DNA of 64,000 bases from an uncultured Sphingomonadaceae bacterium (lineage in GTDB: Bacteria; Pseudomonadota; Alphaproteobacteria; Sphingomonadales; Sphingomonadaceae): positions 186,001 through 250,000 of the forward strand of contig CANMGU010000001.1 of the NCBI GenBank assembly GCA_947497455.1, given 5' to 3'. Below the pieces are notes generated by a model that searched no databases, was not told where the DNA came from, and saw nothing but the letters and a program-made list of their open reading frames with translations. This document shows positions 16,923 through 25,205 of this stretch, one piece after another. Position numbers and translations under genes: made by a program. Positions within the stretch are counted from its first letter, which is position 1, and the number at the start of each line of letters is the position of its first letter.

Positions 16923-19344
16923 TAGCATAGCGGCCGCTGTGCTGGGTGTCGCAATTGTTGCTCCTGCTCATGCCGAAAACCAGGTGGAAGTGGATATTGC
17001 CGCAGGTCGTCTCGACTCTGCGATTTTTGCACTTGGTGAACAGGCCGATATCAGTATCGGCCTTTCCGATCCGCAACTGGGCGCAGAACGCGTACCACCG
17101 GTTAAAGGCCGGATGACGTCCTACCAGGCGCTTATCCGTCTTCTCGCGGGTAGCCGTGCCAAACCCCAGCGTGTTGATGCCCGCCACTGGCGCATCGTAC
17201 CGATGATTACGCCATCCAAGCGAACAGGGATCGCCCGCCGGTTTGCTAAGTCAAGGCCGATAAAAGCACCGATTACTTATCCGGATATTGTGGTCACCGC
17301 ACGACCCATCCGCAACGATTTCGCAATGGAGCCGAGCGGCAGTTTGCGGACACTAACACTGGACGAGATTGGCCCTGCAGCAGAGATACGGGGAACCGAT
17401 GCGCTTATCGACACATTGCCGAGCATCAGCTCGACCCAACTGGGTCCGGGGCGCAATCGCCTTTTCATCCGAGGTATTGCCGATTCCAGCTTTAACGGAC
17501 CCAACCAGGCGGTATCAGGGCAATATCTTGGCGATGCTCGGCTGAACTATAATGCGCCAGATCCGGATTTGCGGTTGATCGATCTGAGTGCAATCGAGAT
17601 TCATCAAGGACCGCAAGGAACGCGCTTTGGGGCAGGGACGTTGGGTGGTGTTATCCGCCTAATTCCTAATGCGGTTCGGCTGGATGAGTTTGGAGGCAAA
17701 GCTTCTATCGCGCTTGCTGCAACGCAAGACGGTGACCCGTCTGTAGATGGAAATGCGACCGTGAACGTGCCGTTGATTGCTGGATCGGTTGGTATCCGGG
17801 CATCAGTCTATGGCGGCCGAGATGGCGGCTATATTGATGACCGGCGACGTGATCTAAACGATGTCAATCGAGTAGACACACTTGGCGGACGCTTCATGCT
17901 GCGGGCAGACCCGGGTGCTGGTTGGTCGATTGATCTGATGGCGGCTGGACAGGAGATTGACGGCCGCGATGGTCAGTATTCCGATCGCCTTGGTGACAGC
18001 CTTGATCGCGCAGCTCCGTTTGCCCAACCCTATCGCAATCGGTTTGCGCTAGGCCAGCTGAAAATCCGAAAACAATGGGACAGTATGGAGTTGATGACCG
18101 CGGTCAATCTAGTCGACCAGAAAGTCTCAGAGACATTCGATCTGTCCCTGCCTGCCAATGAACCCTTTTATCCTGAATTGCTTGCGCTGTTCCGTCAGCG
18201 CGGTGATATCCGGCTGCTGACATCGGAAACTCGCTTATCCCGGTCGCTGGATAACGGCGGGCGGTGGATCTTGGGAGCTAGTCTGATCAATAACCGCTAT
18301 CGAATTCGGCGCGTAATCGAGAGCCGTTTTTTTACCACCAATATTGCTGGCATAGAAAATGAGGTGAGTGAGGCGACCGGTTTTGGTGAGCTTACCTGGC
18401 CGCTATCCAAAAGGTTGACGGTGAATGTCGGCGGGCGGATAAGCCATGTATGGTTGCAGGGCAAGACCCTCAACGCTTCCACTTTTGTCAGGCTTTCGGA
18501 GCCCGAAGATGAGGCGGAGCACAACCAAACTGCATTTCTGCCTTCAGTTGGAGTGTATTACCGGTTGGTTGAAGGGCTCACTGGACATATCCGATATCAA
18601 GAGGGCTTTCGCGCAGGCGGTATCGCGGTCCGCGATGACATGGTTGAGCGGTTTCGCCATGATGATGTTGAGTCAATTGAAGGTGGGTTTAGCTATAGCA
18701 GCAGGGGTGAGACCGGTTTTGATGCATCTTTTACCGTTGCCCATACGCAGTGGAATGATATTCAGGCTGACCTCATTGATACCAACGGTCTACCAGTTAC
18801 CGACAATATCGGTAGCGGACGTATATGGACCGCTGATGCGACCATAAACTGGCGACCGCTACGTGGGTTTTTGATTGAGGCGAGCGCAATCTGGGCCGAT
18901 AGCCGCCTTAGTCAACCAGCGGAGACCATTTTGGTCAATGATTCTGGAACTGAATTTGTCGGCGATGTTGCCGAAGGAACGGTGGTCGTTGACAGTGACA
19001 ACCTACCCAATGTTGCCGATTTTTCGGGCAGACTGGGAATCAGCTATTCTGCGCCACTATCCGACGACGAAACGATCTCCCTGGCCGCCTGGGCTCGTTA
19101 TACCGGAGAGTCCCGGCTTGGTGTTGGCCCGATACTGGGCGTGAAACAGGGCGACTATATCGATACTGGGCTGTCGGCAAGTCTTGACCTCGGCTCGCGT
19201 TCAATCTGGCTCGAGGCATCCAATATATTCAATGCAACCGGTAATCGCTTTGCGCTGGGATCGCCGTTTACTTTGATCTTCGGTGAACAGATCACCCCGC
19301 TCCGTCCGCGCACAATTCGAATTGGTTTTGACGTTAAATTCTAG
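16909..19344 (+). CDS. TonB-dependent receptor with N-terminal STN domain
   Basis: Outer-membrane transporter, 811 residues. A signal peptide ends near PAHA (residue 22). An STN (secretin/TonB short N-terminal) domain follows to about residue 100. Then come a TonB-box-like DIVVTA near 126, a plug domain with RLFIRGIAD and GPQGTRFGAGTLGGVI, and a long barrel ending in Phe. The STN domain and the upstream sigma/FecR pair indicate that it senses its own substrate. The ligand cannot be read; siderophores and glycans are both possible, and the neighbouring sugar operon makes a carbohydrate conceivable. Confidence 0.94.
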   Translation: MQYHNSIAAAVLGVAIVAPAHAENQVEVDIAAGRLDSAIFALGEQADISIGLSDPQLGAERVPPVKGRMTSYQALIRLLAGSRAKPQRVDARHWRIVPMITPSKRTGIARRFAKSRPIKAPITYPDIVVTARPIRNDFAMEPSGSLRTLTLDEIGPAAEIRGTDALIDTLPSISSTQLGPGRNRLFIRGIADSSFNGPNQAVSGQYLGDARLNYNAPDPDLRLIDLSAIEIHQGPQGTRFGAGTLGGVIRLIPNAVRLDEFGGKASIALAATQDGDPSVDGNATVNVPLIAGSVGIRASVYGGRDGGYIDDRRRDLNDVNRVDTLGGRFMLRADPGAGWSIDLMAAGQEIDGRDGQYSDRLGDSLDRAAPFAQPYRNRFALGQLKIRKQWDSMELMTAVNLVDQKVSETFDLSLPANEPFYPELLALFRQRGDIRLLTSETRLSRSLDNGGRWILGASLINNRYRIRRVIESRFFTTNIAGIENEVSEATGFGELTWPLSKRLTVNVGGRISHVWLQGKTLNASTFVRLSEPEDEAEHNQTAFLPSVGVYYRLVEGLTGHIRYQEGFRAGGIAVRDDMVERFRHDDVESIEGGFSYSSRGETGFDASFTVAHTQWNDIQADLIDTNGLPVTDNIGSGRIWTADATINWRPLRGFLIEASAIWADSRLSQPAETILVNDSGTEFVGDVAEGTVVVDSDNLPNVADFSGRLGISYSAPLSDDETISLAAWARYTGESRLGVGPILGVKQGDYIDTGLSASLDLGSRSIWLEASNIFNATGNRFALGSPFTLIFGEQITPLRPRTIRIGFDVKF

Positions 19345-19586
19345 ACATCCGATACGCGCTATCCAGATTCCAGAAGCAAGTAGATCATTCGGCGTTTGAC
19401 AAAAACGGCCGGATTCGCGCCAAAAATCGAAAATTCTACGGGCAATTGCCAAATCGCAACAAGCGAAATTGCGAATCGCTCTAACAAGGGGTTGTCGCAT
19501 GAAGCGGCATATAACAGGGCCTCTTTACCCCCTTCCTTGTTTGATCTGGGAACGATGAGAAGCCTTAGACCCTAAGGAGAATACCG

Positions 19587-20090
19587 ATGAAAATGACTAA
19601 AGTAATGGCGGCATCAGCTGCAGTGGTTGCTTTGGCCGTTGGCGCCCCTGCCATGGCTCAGCAAAACCAAAATAACGATGTCACAGACACCAACAACGGT
19701 GCTGTAGTGGTCAATGACCTGCTCGATGTATATTTGGCAGCAGACGCAAGCACAACGAACACGTTGGATGACATCAACAGCAATAACAACAACAACAACG
19801 ATCTTGTTATCGCTACGCAAACGCTGACCGCATATAACACCAACTCTCAGATGGATGAACTCATCGATCTTGATGGTGAAGATGGTACACCGGCTCCAGT
19901 CGGTTATAACAGCGGCGATAACTATGTTCGCGGCAATGCCTTCGCAGCTTTCGCAGGTATCCTGAACCAATCATGGAATACCGGCGTCAACAACAACAAC
20001 CAGGCTGCAACCAACATTGCGGCACAAGGTTCCATCAACTTCGGTGATGGCGCTGGTGAAGCAGCAGCAGGCGGCGGTGGCGGCGATTAA
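19587..20090 (+). CDS. Asn-rich secreted protein, candidate amyloid subunit
   Basis: A 167-residue exported protein. The signal peptide ends at Ala-Met-Ala (residue 24). The mature part is rich in Asn, Ala, Asp and Thr, has no cysteine, and contains a six-Asn run (residues 66-71). It ends with NTGVNNNNQAATNIA, a Gly-Asp segment and a Gly5-Asp tail. The alternating Asn/Gln and small-residue pattern resembles Fap-type fibre subunits, but there is no clear long repeat and no C-x-x-C as in Pseudomonas FapC. It has no LRGG leader, unlike the two proteins downstream. AAGGAG eight bases before the ATG predicts strong translation. Calling it a fibre subunit is inference. Confidence 0.6.
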   Translation: MKMTKVMAASAAVVALAVGAPAMAQQNQNNDVTDTNNGAVVVNDLLDVYLAADASTTNTLDDINSNNNNNNDLVIATQTLTAYNTNSQMDELIDLDGEDGTPAPVGYNSGDNYVRGNAFAAFAGILNQSWNTGVNNNNQAATNIAAQGSINFGDGAGEAAAGGGGGD

Positions 20091-20189
20091 TCGTCCCTCG
20101 CTGACTTGATGAAGGGTGGGCCGGTTTCAGCCGATGGAACCGGCCCCTCCATCCTCCAAACATCCGCATCCCAAACGGGAGTAAAGACG

Positions 20190-20561
20190 ATGAAAAAGCA
20201 TTTTTGGCTTCTTATGACAGCCCCTCTGGCCATGACCGCATCCCACGCGAGCGCTCAGGTAGCAGATCAGAATGCTGCGCCTCAGGCACCCGCGACTACC
20301 GAGCAGCAATCTGAGTCCCCGCTAATGTCGTTGGAAGAGCTCGGCGAGCTCCGTGGCGGCACACAAATAGCGATTAACGAACAGACCTTTAACTCAGACA
20401 ATACCGGCAACACGATCAACGGCGATTTTACCGCTGGTGATGTGAACCTGTCGGACAACTCACTGTCCAGCTTTAACGGTCTTGGTAATATTGTGATCAA
20501 CACCGGCGCTCAGTCGGCACTCCAGGCAGGCCTGGCGGTGACGATCAATATTACCGACTAG
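20190..20561 (+). CDS. Sec-exported protein with LRGG double-glycine leader
   Basis: Start at 20190 with GGGAG nine bases upstream; the frame stays open for 28 codons before that but has no signal. The 123-residue product has a Sec signal peptide (residues 1-22), a Gln/Ala/Pro-rich linker, then LEELGELRGG ending at Gly57. This matches the double-glycine leader cut by C39 peptidases. The product after Gly57 is about 66 residues, Asn-, Ser- and Thr-rich with GNTINGDFTAGDVNL-like beta-prone stretches. A C39 peptidase gene starts 15 bases downstream. The proposed role is a secreted fibre or surface component trimmed in the periplasm. Confidence 0.7.
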   Translation: MKKHFWLLMTAPLAMTASHASAQVADQNAAPQAPATTEQQSESPLMSLEELGELRGGTQIAINEQTFNSDNTGNTINGDFTAGDVNLSDNSLSSFNGLGNIVINTGAQSALQAGLAVTINITD

Positions 20562-20575
20562 GTAAGGTATAGGCC

Positions 20576-21382
20576 ATGACCCTCACTCCCCCCATCAAAA
20601 ATGGCCTACGCCCAGCCTTTCCGCCCTTCAAGAGCGGCTTGAGAACTTTCTTGAAGGGCGGACTGCTGGCCCTGACCGGTGCCAGTCTGATTTGTAGTTC
20701 CGCCACGCAAGCCGAAGTCCGTTTGGCGCGAGAATCAACCGGTGGAGACTATTATGTTGGCGTGATGACTTGGTGGGATATTCCGTTTCGTTCAGTTATT
20801 CGCCAGCGCTATGATTTCAGCTGCGGTTCCGCTGCGATCGCAACATTGCTCACCTATCACTATGACCGGCCCACAAGCGAGCGCACGCCATTCAAGGCGA
20901 TGTGGGATCTGGGAAACAAAGAAGAAATCAAAAAAGTCGGCTTTTCGATGCTCGACATGCGCAGCTATCTGCAATCCATCGGCTATCGCGCCGAGGGTTT
21001 CAAATTGAAGCCAGGGCAGCTCATCCAAGTAAAGCGACCTGTCATTGTGCTGCTGGACATTGACGGTTTTAAACATTTTGTTGTGGTTAAAGGGCAGACC
21101 GAAGATCAAGTATTGGTCGGCGATTCCGTGCTCGGCATCAACAAATATTCCTATGAGGATTTTCATAAATATTGGAACGGGATTGCGTTGGCCATCGTTG
21201 ATGGACCGATTACCAAACGGCCCGTCTATAATCTTGCCGGCGACTGGAATCCCTGGTCCACTGCGCCGACCGATCAGGTGTCTGAAACTGCTGCAATTGG
21301 AAATTTAACCACCCACCTTCCCCCCCTGTACCAGATCACGCCAGAATTTCTTCTCGACGTGCGGGTTGGTACCGTCAGATGA
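20576..21382 (+). CDS. Stand-alone exported C39 cysteine peptidase, FapD-like
   Basis: 268 residues, with a signal or anchor segment at about 24-46. The C39 fold carries all expected catalytic residues: Gln77 (oxyanion hole) and Cys83 in RQRYDFSCGSAA, His167 in FKHFVVV, and Asp183 in VGDSVLG. No ABC transporter domain is fused, unlike bacteriocin exporters. It lies between two genes whose products carry LRGG leaders, so these are its likely substrates. A free-standing exported C39 enzyme next to a coiled-coil outer-membrane barrel is the arrangement of FapD and FapF in Pseudomonas. The C-terminal 50 residues are Pro/Thr-rich and unassigned. Confidence 0.85.
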   Translation: MTLTPPIKNGLRPAFPPFKSGLRTFLKGGLLALTGASLICSSATQAEVRLARESTGGDYYVGVMTWWDIPFRSVIRQRYDFSCGSAAIATLLTYHYDRPTSERTPFKAMWDLGNKEEIKKVGFSMLDMRSYLQSIGYRAEGFKLKPGQLIQVKRPVIVLLDIDGFKHFVVVKGQTEDQVLVGDSVLGINKYSYEDFHKYWNGIALAIVDGPITKRPVYNLAGDWNPWSTAPTDQVSETAAIGNLTTHLPPLYQITPEFLLDVRVGTVR

Positions 21383-21392
21383 GAGACAGACC

Positions 21393-21989
21393 ATGAACTA
21401 CAGACATAGATATTTCGCCACGGTCGCCTGCATCGCGTCCTTCACAGCGATGCTCATGCCCCAAATCGCCAAAGCCGACCCCACGGTGACGGCGGTTGAT
21501 CTGCCCGCACTTGTTTCAGACGAAGAGCTGGACAAGCTGCGTGGCGGGTTTGTCGTGTCCGGGCTAGGCATAAATTTTGGGGCTGACATCCGGACCTATG
21601 TTAATGGCGAGTTGCTTCTGCAGACAGTTCTGAACCTGAATGATGAGGGTGCGCATACAACCCAGACGGCCGCTGCCGGACTAAGCCCGGTTGATGTCTC
21701 TGCGCTTGAAAATGGTGTTTTGTCCAACGGAAATATCCGGATGAAGGTTGGAGATACACCAGTATACTTGCTGAACAATGGCCAAACAGCGATTGTTCAT
21801 GAGACCACCAATGGTGTCCAGAATATGTTGATCAACACGGCTAACGGCTTTGAAGCCGTGCAGGAAGTGGACGCAACGCTCAGTCTTTCTGGTTATGAAA
21901 ATTTCAATAGCAATCTGATGATGGATCGACTGGGCAGCGCCCTGGATGATGTAGCGGGTCACGCCGCAATTGGGGCTCTGGGGAACTGA
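21393..21989 (+). CDS. Second Sec-exported protein with LRGG leader
   Basis: Start at ATG 21393 with GAGAG upstream, overlapping nothing but 10 bases from the peptidase stop. The 198-residue product has a Sec signal peptide (to about residue 28, cut before Asp-Pro), then SDEELDKLRGG ending at Gly52, a near-ideal C39 leader. The remaining 146 residues are mixed beta-prone, with many Asn, Thr, Leu and Val and no cysteine, and end in a small amphipathic helix-like part. It is the last gene before a strong terminator. By position it may correspond to FapE, but sequence similarity cannot be claimed. Confidence 0.7.
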   Translation: MNYRHRYFATVACIASFTAMLMPQIAKADPTVTAVDLPALVSDEELDKLRGGFVVSGLGINFGADIRTYVNGELLLQTVLNLNDEGAHTTQTAAAGLSPVDVSALENGVLSNGNIRMKVGDTPVYLLNNGQTAIVHETTNGVQNMLINTANGFEAVQEVDATLSLSGYENFNSNLMMDRLGSALDDVAGHAAIGALGN

Positions 21990-22030
21990 TGGGAAATGAC
22001 TGGCCGCCAATCCTGCCGGTCTTGAACTGA

Positions 22031-22070
22031 AGCGCTGTGAACCCTCACGCAGGTTCGCGGCGCTTTTTTT
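22031..22070 (+). terminator. Rho-independent terminator of the LRGG/C39 operon
   Basis: A GC-rich hairpin (arms AGCGCTGTGAACC and GGTTCGCGGCGCT, paired with small mismatches) followed by seven T. It lies 41 bases after the last gene of the plus-strand operon. Confidence 0.88.
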
Positions 22071-22373
22071 ACGGACTCGACAGATCCTTAAGCCTAACCT
22101 GATCGACCGGTGCGGGGTCGTGATATCAGGACTGAGCAAGATGGGTGCGCGACAATTTGTCCTCAGCACGTTATCTATGGAACGAGACTGACGACTATGA
22201 TCCCAAAGCTCTTCATCGCCCGAAAGAACTGAGATGATCATCCACCTTTTCGCAAAAGGATATTTGTAGCTGTTGCTGCGTCGCCGGTAAAACGGGTTGC
22301 AAAAGCGCTCGGACACGGTGTGATTGTCGATGCTTCTTGCCCGTTTCGCCGGTCAACGCGGTCATTTGATAAT
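22071..22373. other. Gap between convergent amyloid-locus genes
   Basis: About 300 bases between the terminator and the end of the barrel gene. Some reading frames are open, but none has a binding site or a recognisable product. I see no gene here. Confidence 0.4.
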
Positions 22374-23921
22374 CTAAAAGCGGAAGGGTATGCGCGCAAC
22401 AATGCTGACGTCCGGGGCGTCCTCGGTCACGCCAAACTGGAAGCCGAGATTCATAGATTGCTTTTCACTGAGGCGATAGGACATGCCAAAGTTGAGTGAT
22501 CCAACCTGAATATCATTACTCTCTTGCAATGTGTCGCCGAGCTGGGTTTTGGTCGAGAAAATATAGTTGTGGCGATATCCCAGCGAGAAAGAAAAGCGCG
22601 GGTTGAGTGCAAAGCCAAAACCGACGCTCGCGTTTATTGCATCACCCGGATCGACTTTTCCGACAAAAACATCGCCGACCACGCGGTCGATATTGCGTTC
22701 AATATTCCACAAGTAACCAGTTCCGCCATAGATGACGACAGGGTCAGAGGGCAGCAGGAAGCTAATGCTGGGTTGTACGCCCCAGAAGCCCGATCCAGTG
22801 GCAAGGCCGGTGGCAACGCCAAACTCGTCAAACGGAATCTCATAGGGACTGGTGCCGGTATCGGTTTTGACGCGAAGGCCGGCGACCCAAATAGGACTTT
22901 GCGATTTGGGTCGGTTGAGTTGATAGCGTAGCGAAATTTCGGCGTCGCCTATCCCGGTTTCCTCTAAACCAACTTCCCGGGTAATCTGTTCATCGCGTTG
23001 CTGAACAACCTGAATTCTATCCTTGCGATAGAGTAGGGGAACGCGGCCCTCGATCTCCAGCCTGTTGGTCAGGCCGTAGCGCATGGCGAAAGTTCCGATG
23101 ATGGTGTCGCGGTCCGCGTCGCTGGCCTCAATCGCTCCAATCTGGATACCCGGAATCAGCTCGATTCCACGGAAAACCAACCGGTTGGTGGATGAGCGTG
23201 TATATTCAATGGAAGGATCAAGCACGAACTGTCCGCGTGGCGTCAGCACTCCTTGCCCTTCCGGCACGGCTTCAACCTTCTGTTCGATATTATTCGCTTC
23301 CGGCGGAGCTTCGCCAACCGGGCCTTCCGGCATGGTCAGTTCATCATCCGGGCTCGTCCCGATTTGCACTGCGGCTGTCTCTACTTGGCTTCGCTGAATA
23401 CCGGTACCGCGCATCTGCGAAAGGGCAAACGGTGTCTCCACGGGAGCAGCGGCGCGGACCAGTTGATTATGCAGCTCGAGCTGTTTGATCTTGTCATTTT
23501 GAGACTGGATCAGTGCGTTCTGGCTGGCGATCAGTTGCTTTTGCTCCGACAGTTCGGATTGTATCGCTTGCAAAGCAGAAGTGATGTTAGTTGTTTCCTG
23601 ATCCATGACTTTCGCTTGGGGCTTCTTTGTCACCGGTTTGGGCATAGGAGCGGCCGCTTGCATTATCGGTGCGGGCGAAGGCTCCGCTGGTACCGTCGTC
23701 GGTTCTGCCGCTCGCGACTGACTTTTGGACTGCACAGCTTGTAATCGTGCCATGATTCTGGCCGACTCCGCTTCGGCTTCTGCAGCAGTAAAGCGTTGTG
23801 CTGGGCTGACATTTTCTTTTTCGATTGTTGACGGTGTCGCAGCATCCGCTAATCCACCGAACAAGGTGGCAGCGGGAAGGGCGACTAAATAGGTTAGGGG
23901 GTTTGATTTTGTGCTGGTCAT
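22374..23921 (-). CDS. Outer-membrane barrel with coiled-coil N-domain, FapF-like
   Basis: I start at ATG 23921, where GGAGA lies seven bases upstream and a signal peptide follows (residues 1-28); the open frame before it overlaps the regulator gene. The 515-residue protein has a helical Ala/Glu stretch (40-65), a Pro/Ala linker, a Gln/Leu coiled coil (about 107-155), a conserved-looking PVGEAP motif at 201-206, then VLTPRG and LDPSIEY leading into a transmembrane beta-barrel that ends in Phe. FapF, the exporter of Pseudomonas amyloid, is a trimeric barrel gated by an N-terminal coiled coil, and this order matches. The proposed role is secretion of the nearby subunits. Confidence 0.75.
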   Translation of the reverse strand: MTSTKSNPLTYLVALPAATLFGGLADAATPSTIEKENVSPAQRFTAAEAEAESARIMARLQAVQSKSQSRAAEPTTVPAEPSPAPIMQAAAPMPKPVTKKPQAKVMDQETTNITSALQAIQSELSEQKQLIASQNALIQSQNDKIKQLELHNQLVRAAAPVETPFALSQMRGTGIQRSQVETAAVQIGTSPDDELTMPEGPVGEAPPEANNIEQKVEAVPEGQGVLTPRGQFVLDPSIEYTRSSTNRLVFRGIELIPGIQIGAIEASDADRDTIIGTFAMRYGLTNRLEIEGRVPLLYRKDRIQVVQQRDEQITREVGLEETGIGDAEISLRYQLNRPKSQSPIWVAGLRVKTDTGTSPYEIPFDEFGVATGLATGSGFWGVQPSISFLLPSDPVVIYGGTGYLWNIERNIDRVVGDVFVGKVDPGDAINASVGFGFALNPRFSFSLGYRHNYIFSTKTQLGDTLQESNDIQVGSLNFGMSYRLSEKQSMNLGFQFGVTEDAPDVSIVARIPFRF

Positions 23922-23955
23922 AAGATGTCTCCAGGCATGCCAAGGCATGCAGATG

Positions 23956-24672
23956 TCAGGCAGCGGATAGTTCGCCAAGGCAAAGGCCGGCTGCGGGATG
24001 AATGTCGGTTTCGGGTTCGGCTGCCAAGCTGTCATGATATTCGCCGGCGATACTGCAAAGGCCGGGGTTATCGGTAATGATGACCGAATGTCGTCCGTCA
24101 ATCCTGATCAACCCACGACGGGCCAGGTCAGTAAAAGTCCGGCTAACCGTGTGTACAGTGAGGCCCAGGAAATCGGCTATATCGCTACGCGACATTGGGA
24201 TCCTGATACAGGAGTCACCATCCGCCTGTTGTTTCAGGCACAGCAGGAATGCCGCAAGCTTCTCAGTTGCGGTCCGGTGTCCCATGATGAACAAATAGCG
24301 CTGAGCCGTCGACATTGCGCGAAACAGAATCGTAACGGCTTCATCGAGTTGCTTTTTGGGCGTAGAGTCGTCGGTGATATCCCCAACTCGGTAACACCGA
24401 ACCACGACGTCGGTAACCGCTTCAGCCGCCGTTCCATAGGTGCCATAGTCGGCCCCAAAAACGTCGCCACTAAAGAAAAACCCGGTTAGGTGCCGATGCC
24501 CGTCCATATGGAAACGACATGTGCGCACGGTCCCGTGCACCACTTCGTACCAGCGACTGGCTCTTTGTCCTTCATCAAATATGAGTTGTCCTGCGCGAAA
24601 CCGTAATGTGGTAGAGCGCAAGTTCGAGTTTAGCCCCTGCATGATTGCAGGAGCGGTCATTAGCGATTGCAT
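23956..24672 (-). CDS. Crp/Fnr family regulator of the amyloid-like locus
   Basis: 238 residues: a cyclic-nucleotide-binding-like beta-roll (about 20-130), a dimer helix, then a winged helix with recognition part MSRSDIADFLGLTVHTVSRT (about 170-190). It lacks the cluster of N-terminal cysteines that hold FNR's iron-sulfur centre, so it resembles FixK or other non-sensing members. GAGGAGA precedes the ATG. It lies 34 bases before the barrel gene on the same strand, so it likely controls that gene and perhaps the plus-strand fibre genes. The signal is unknown. Confidence 0.92.
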   Translation of the reverse strand: MQSLMTAPAIMQGLNSNLRSTTLRFRAGQLIFDEGQRASRWYEVVHGTVRTCRFHMDGHRHLTGFFFSGDVFGADYGTYGTAAEAVTDVVVRCYRVGDITDDSTPKKQLDEAVTILFRAMSTAQRYLFIMGHRTATEKLAAFLLCLKQQADGDSCIRIPMSRSDIADFLGLTVHTVSRTFTDLARRGLIRIDGRHSVIITDNPGLCSIAGEYHDSLAAEPETDIHPAAGLCLGELSAA

Positions 24673-24700
24673 CCGTGCTGTCTCCTCTGGACTTTCAGCA

Positions 24701-24774
24701 CGACCCTTTGTTGTTCATTCCGTAACGATACTCCCAGAATATCGTCGCGGCCTCAGATGCGACCTTTTGTTGTT
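24701..24774. repeat. Direct repeat in the crp promoter region
   Basis: CGACCCTTTGTTGTT (24701-24715) recurs with one change at 24760-24774, start to start 59 bases apart, and similar TCAG bases lie before each copy. The pair lies in the 533-base gap between the Crp-type and LuxR-type genes, directly upstream of crp. It may hold two binding sites for one regulator. No gene was found in this gap. Confidence 0.45.
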
Positions 24775-24894
24775 TTGTGGTGATTATGTAGGGCAGGAGG
24801 GTGTAAATCGTCTATCCAGTGATTCGCCTGTTTGGAAAACCAAGTCATTCTGCCTGCGGGTTTTTACTAGGGGATTTTACCTACTAGATTGACA

Positions 24895-24923
24895 GACTGA
24901 TGTAAATTACTGTAAATTCAGTC
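24895..24923. promoter_or_regulatory. AT-rich inverted repeat upstream of the LuxR-type gene
   Basis: GACTGA and TCAGTC flank an AT-rich core with TGTAAATTAC followed by TGTAAATT. The element lies between the divergent Crp-type and LuxR-type genes and may be a regulator site or a promoter. Function is inferred from position. Confidence 0.35.
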
Positions 24924-25205
24924 AGTTGGCATGGACGTTTTTGTCCTATCACAAACATGTAGTACACGAGTAAAAGATTAACTATCGCAGGACGGCATAG
25001 TCACTGCGATGTCACAGTTAAGACGATTTGTTGGGGAGGGAACCACCAACAGTCAGATTAGGCAGCCCGATAGGCTGTTCAATGTTGTGCGCAGTGATAG
25101 CTCGCAGCGATGGTGTCGTTTGAGAGCACAAGACCGGAACAAATGGGGGCATTTGTGATCGGCAAGTTTTTTGGCTTGTCGGTGTTTTAAAAGGTAGGCC
25201 TCGTG

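Noticed and set aside
19345..19586. Crp site or strong promoter before the Asn-rich gene
   Set aside because: No TTGAT-N4-ATCAA-like palindrome and no -35/-10 pair with normal spacing could be found by eye.
22071..22373. Possible coding remnant between the terminator and the barrel gene
   Set aside because: One frame stays open for about 40 codons but has no start, binding site or recognisable family.
23956..24672. Oxygen-sensing FNR with an iron-sulfur cluster
   Set aside because: The needed N-terminal cysteine cluster is absent; the few cysteines are scattered.
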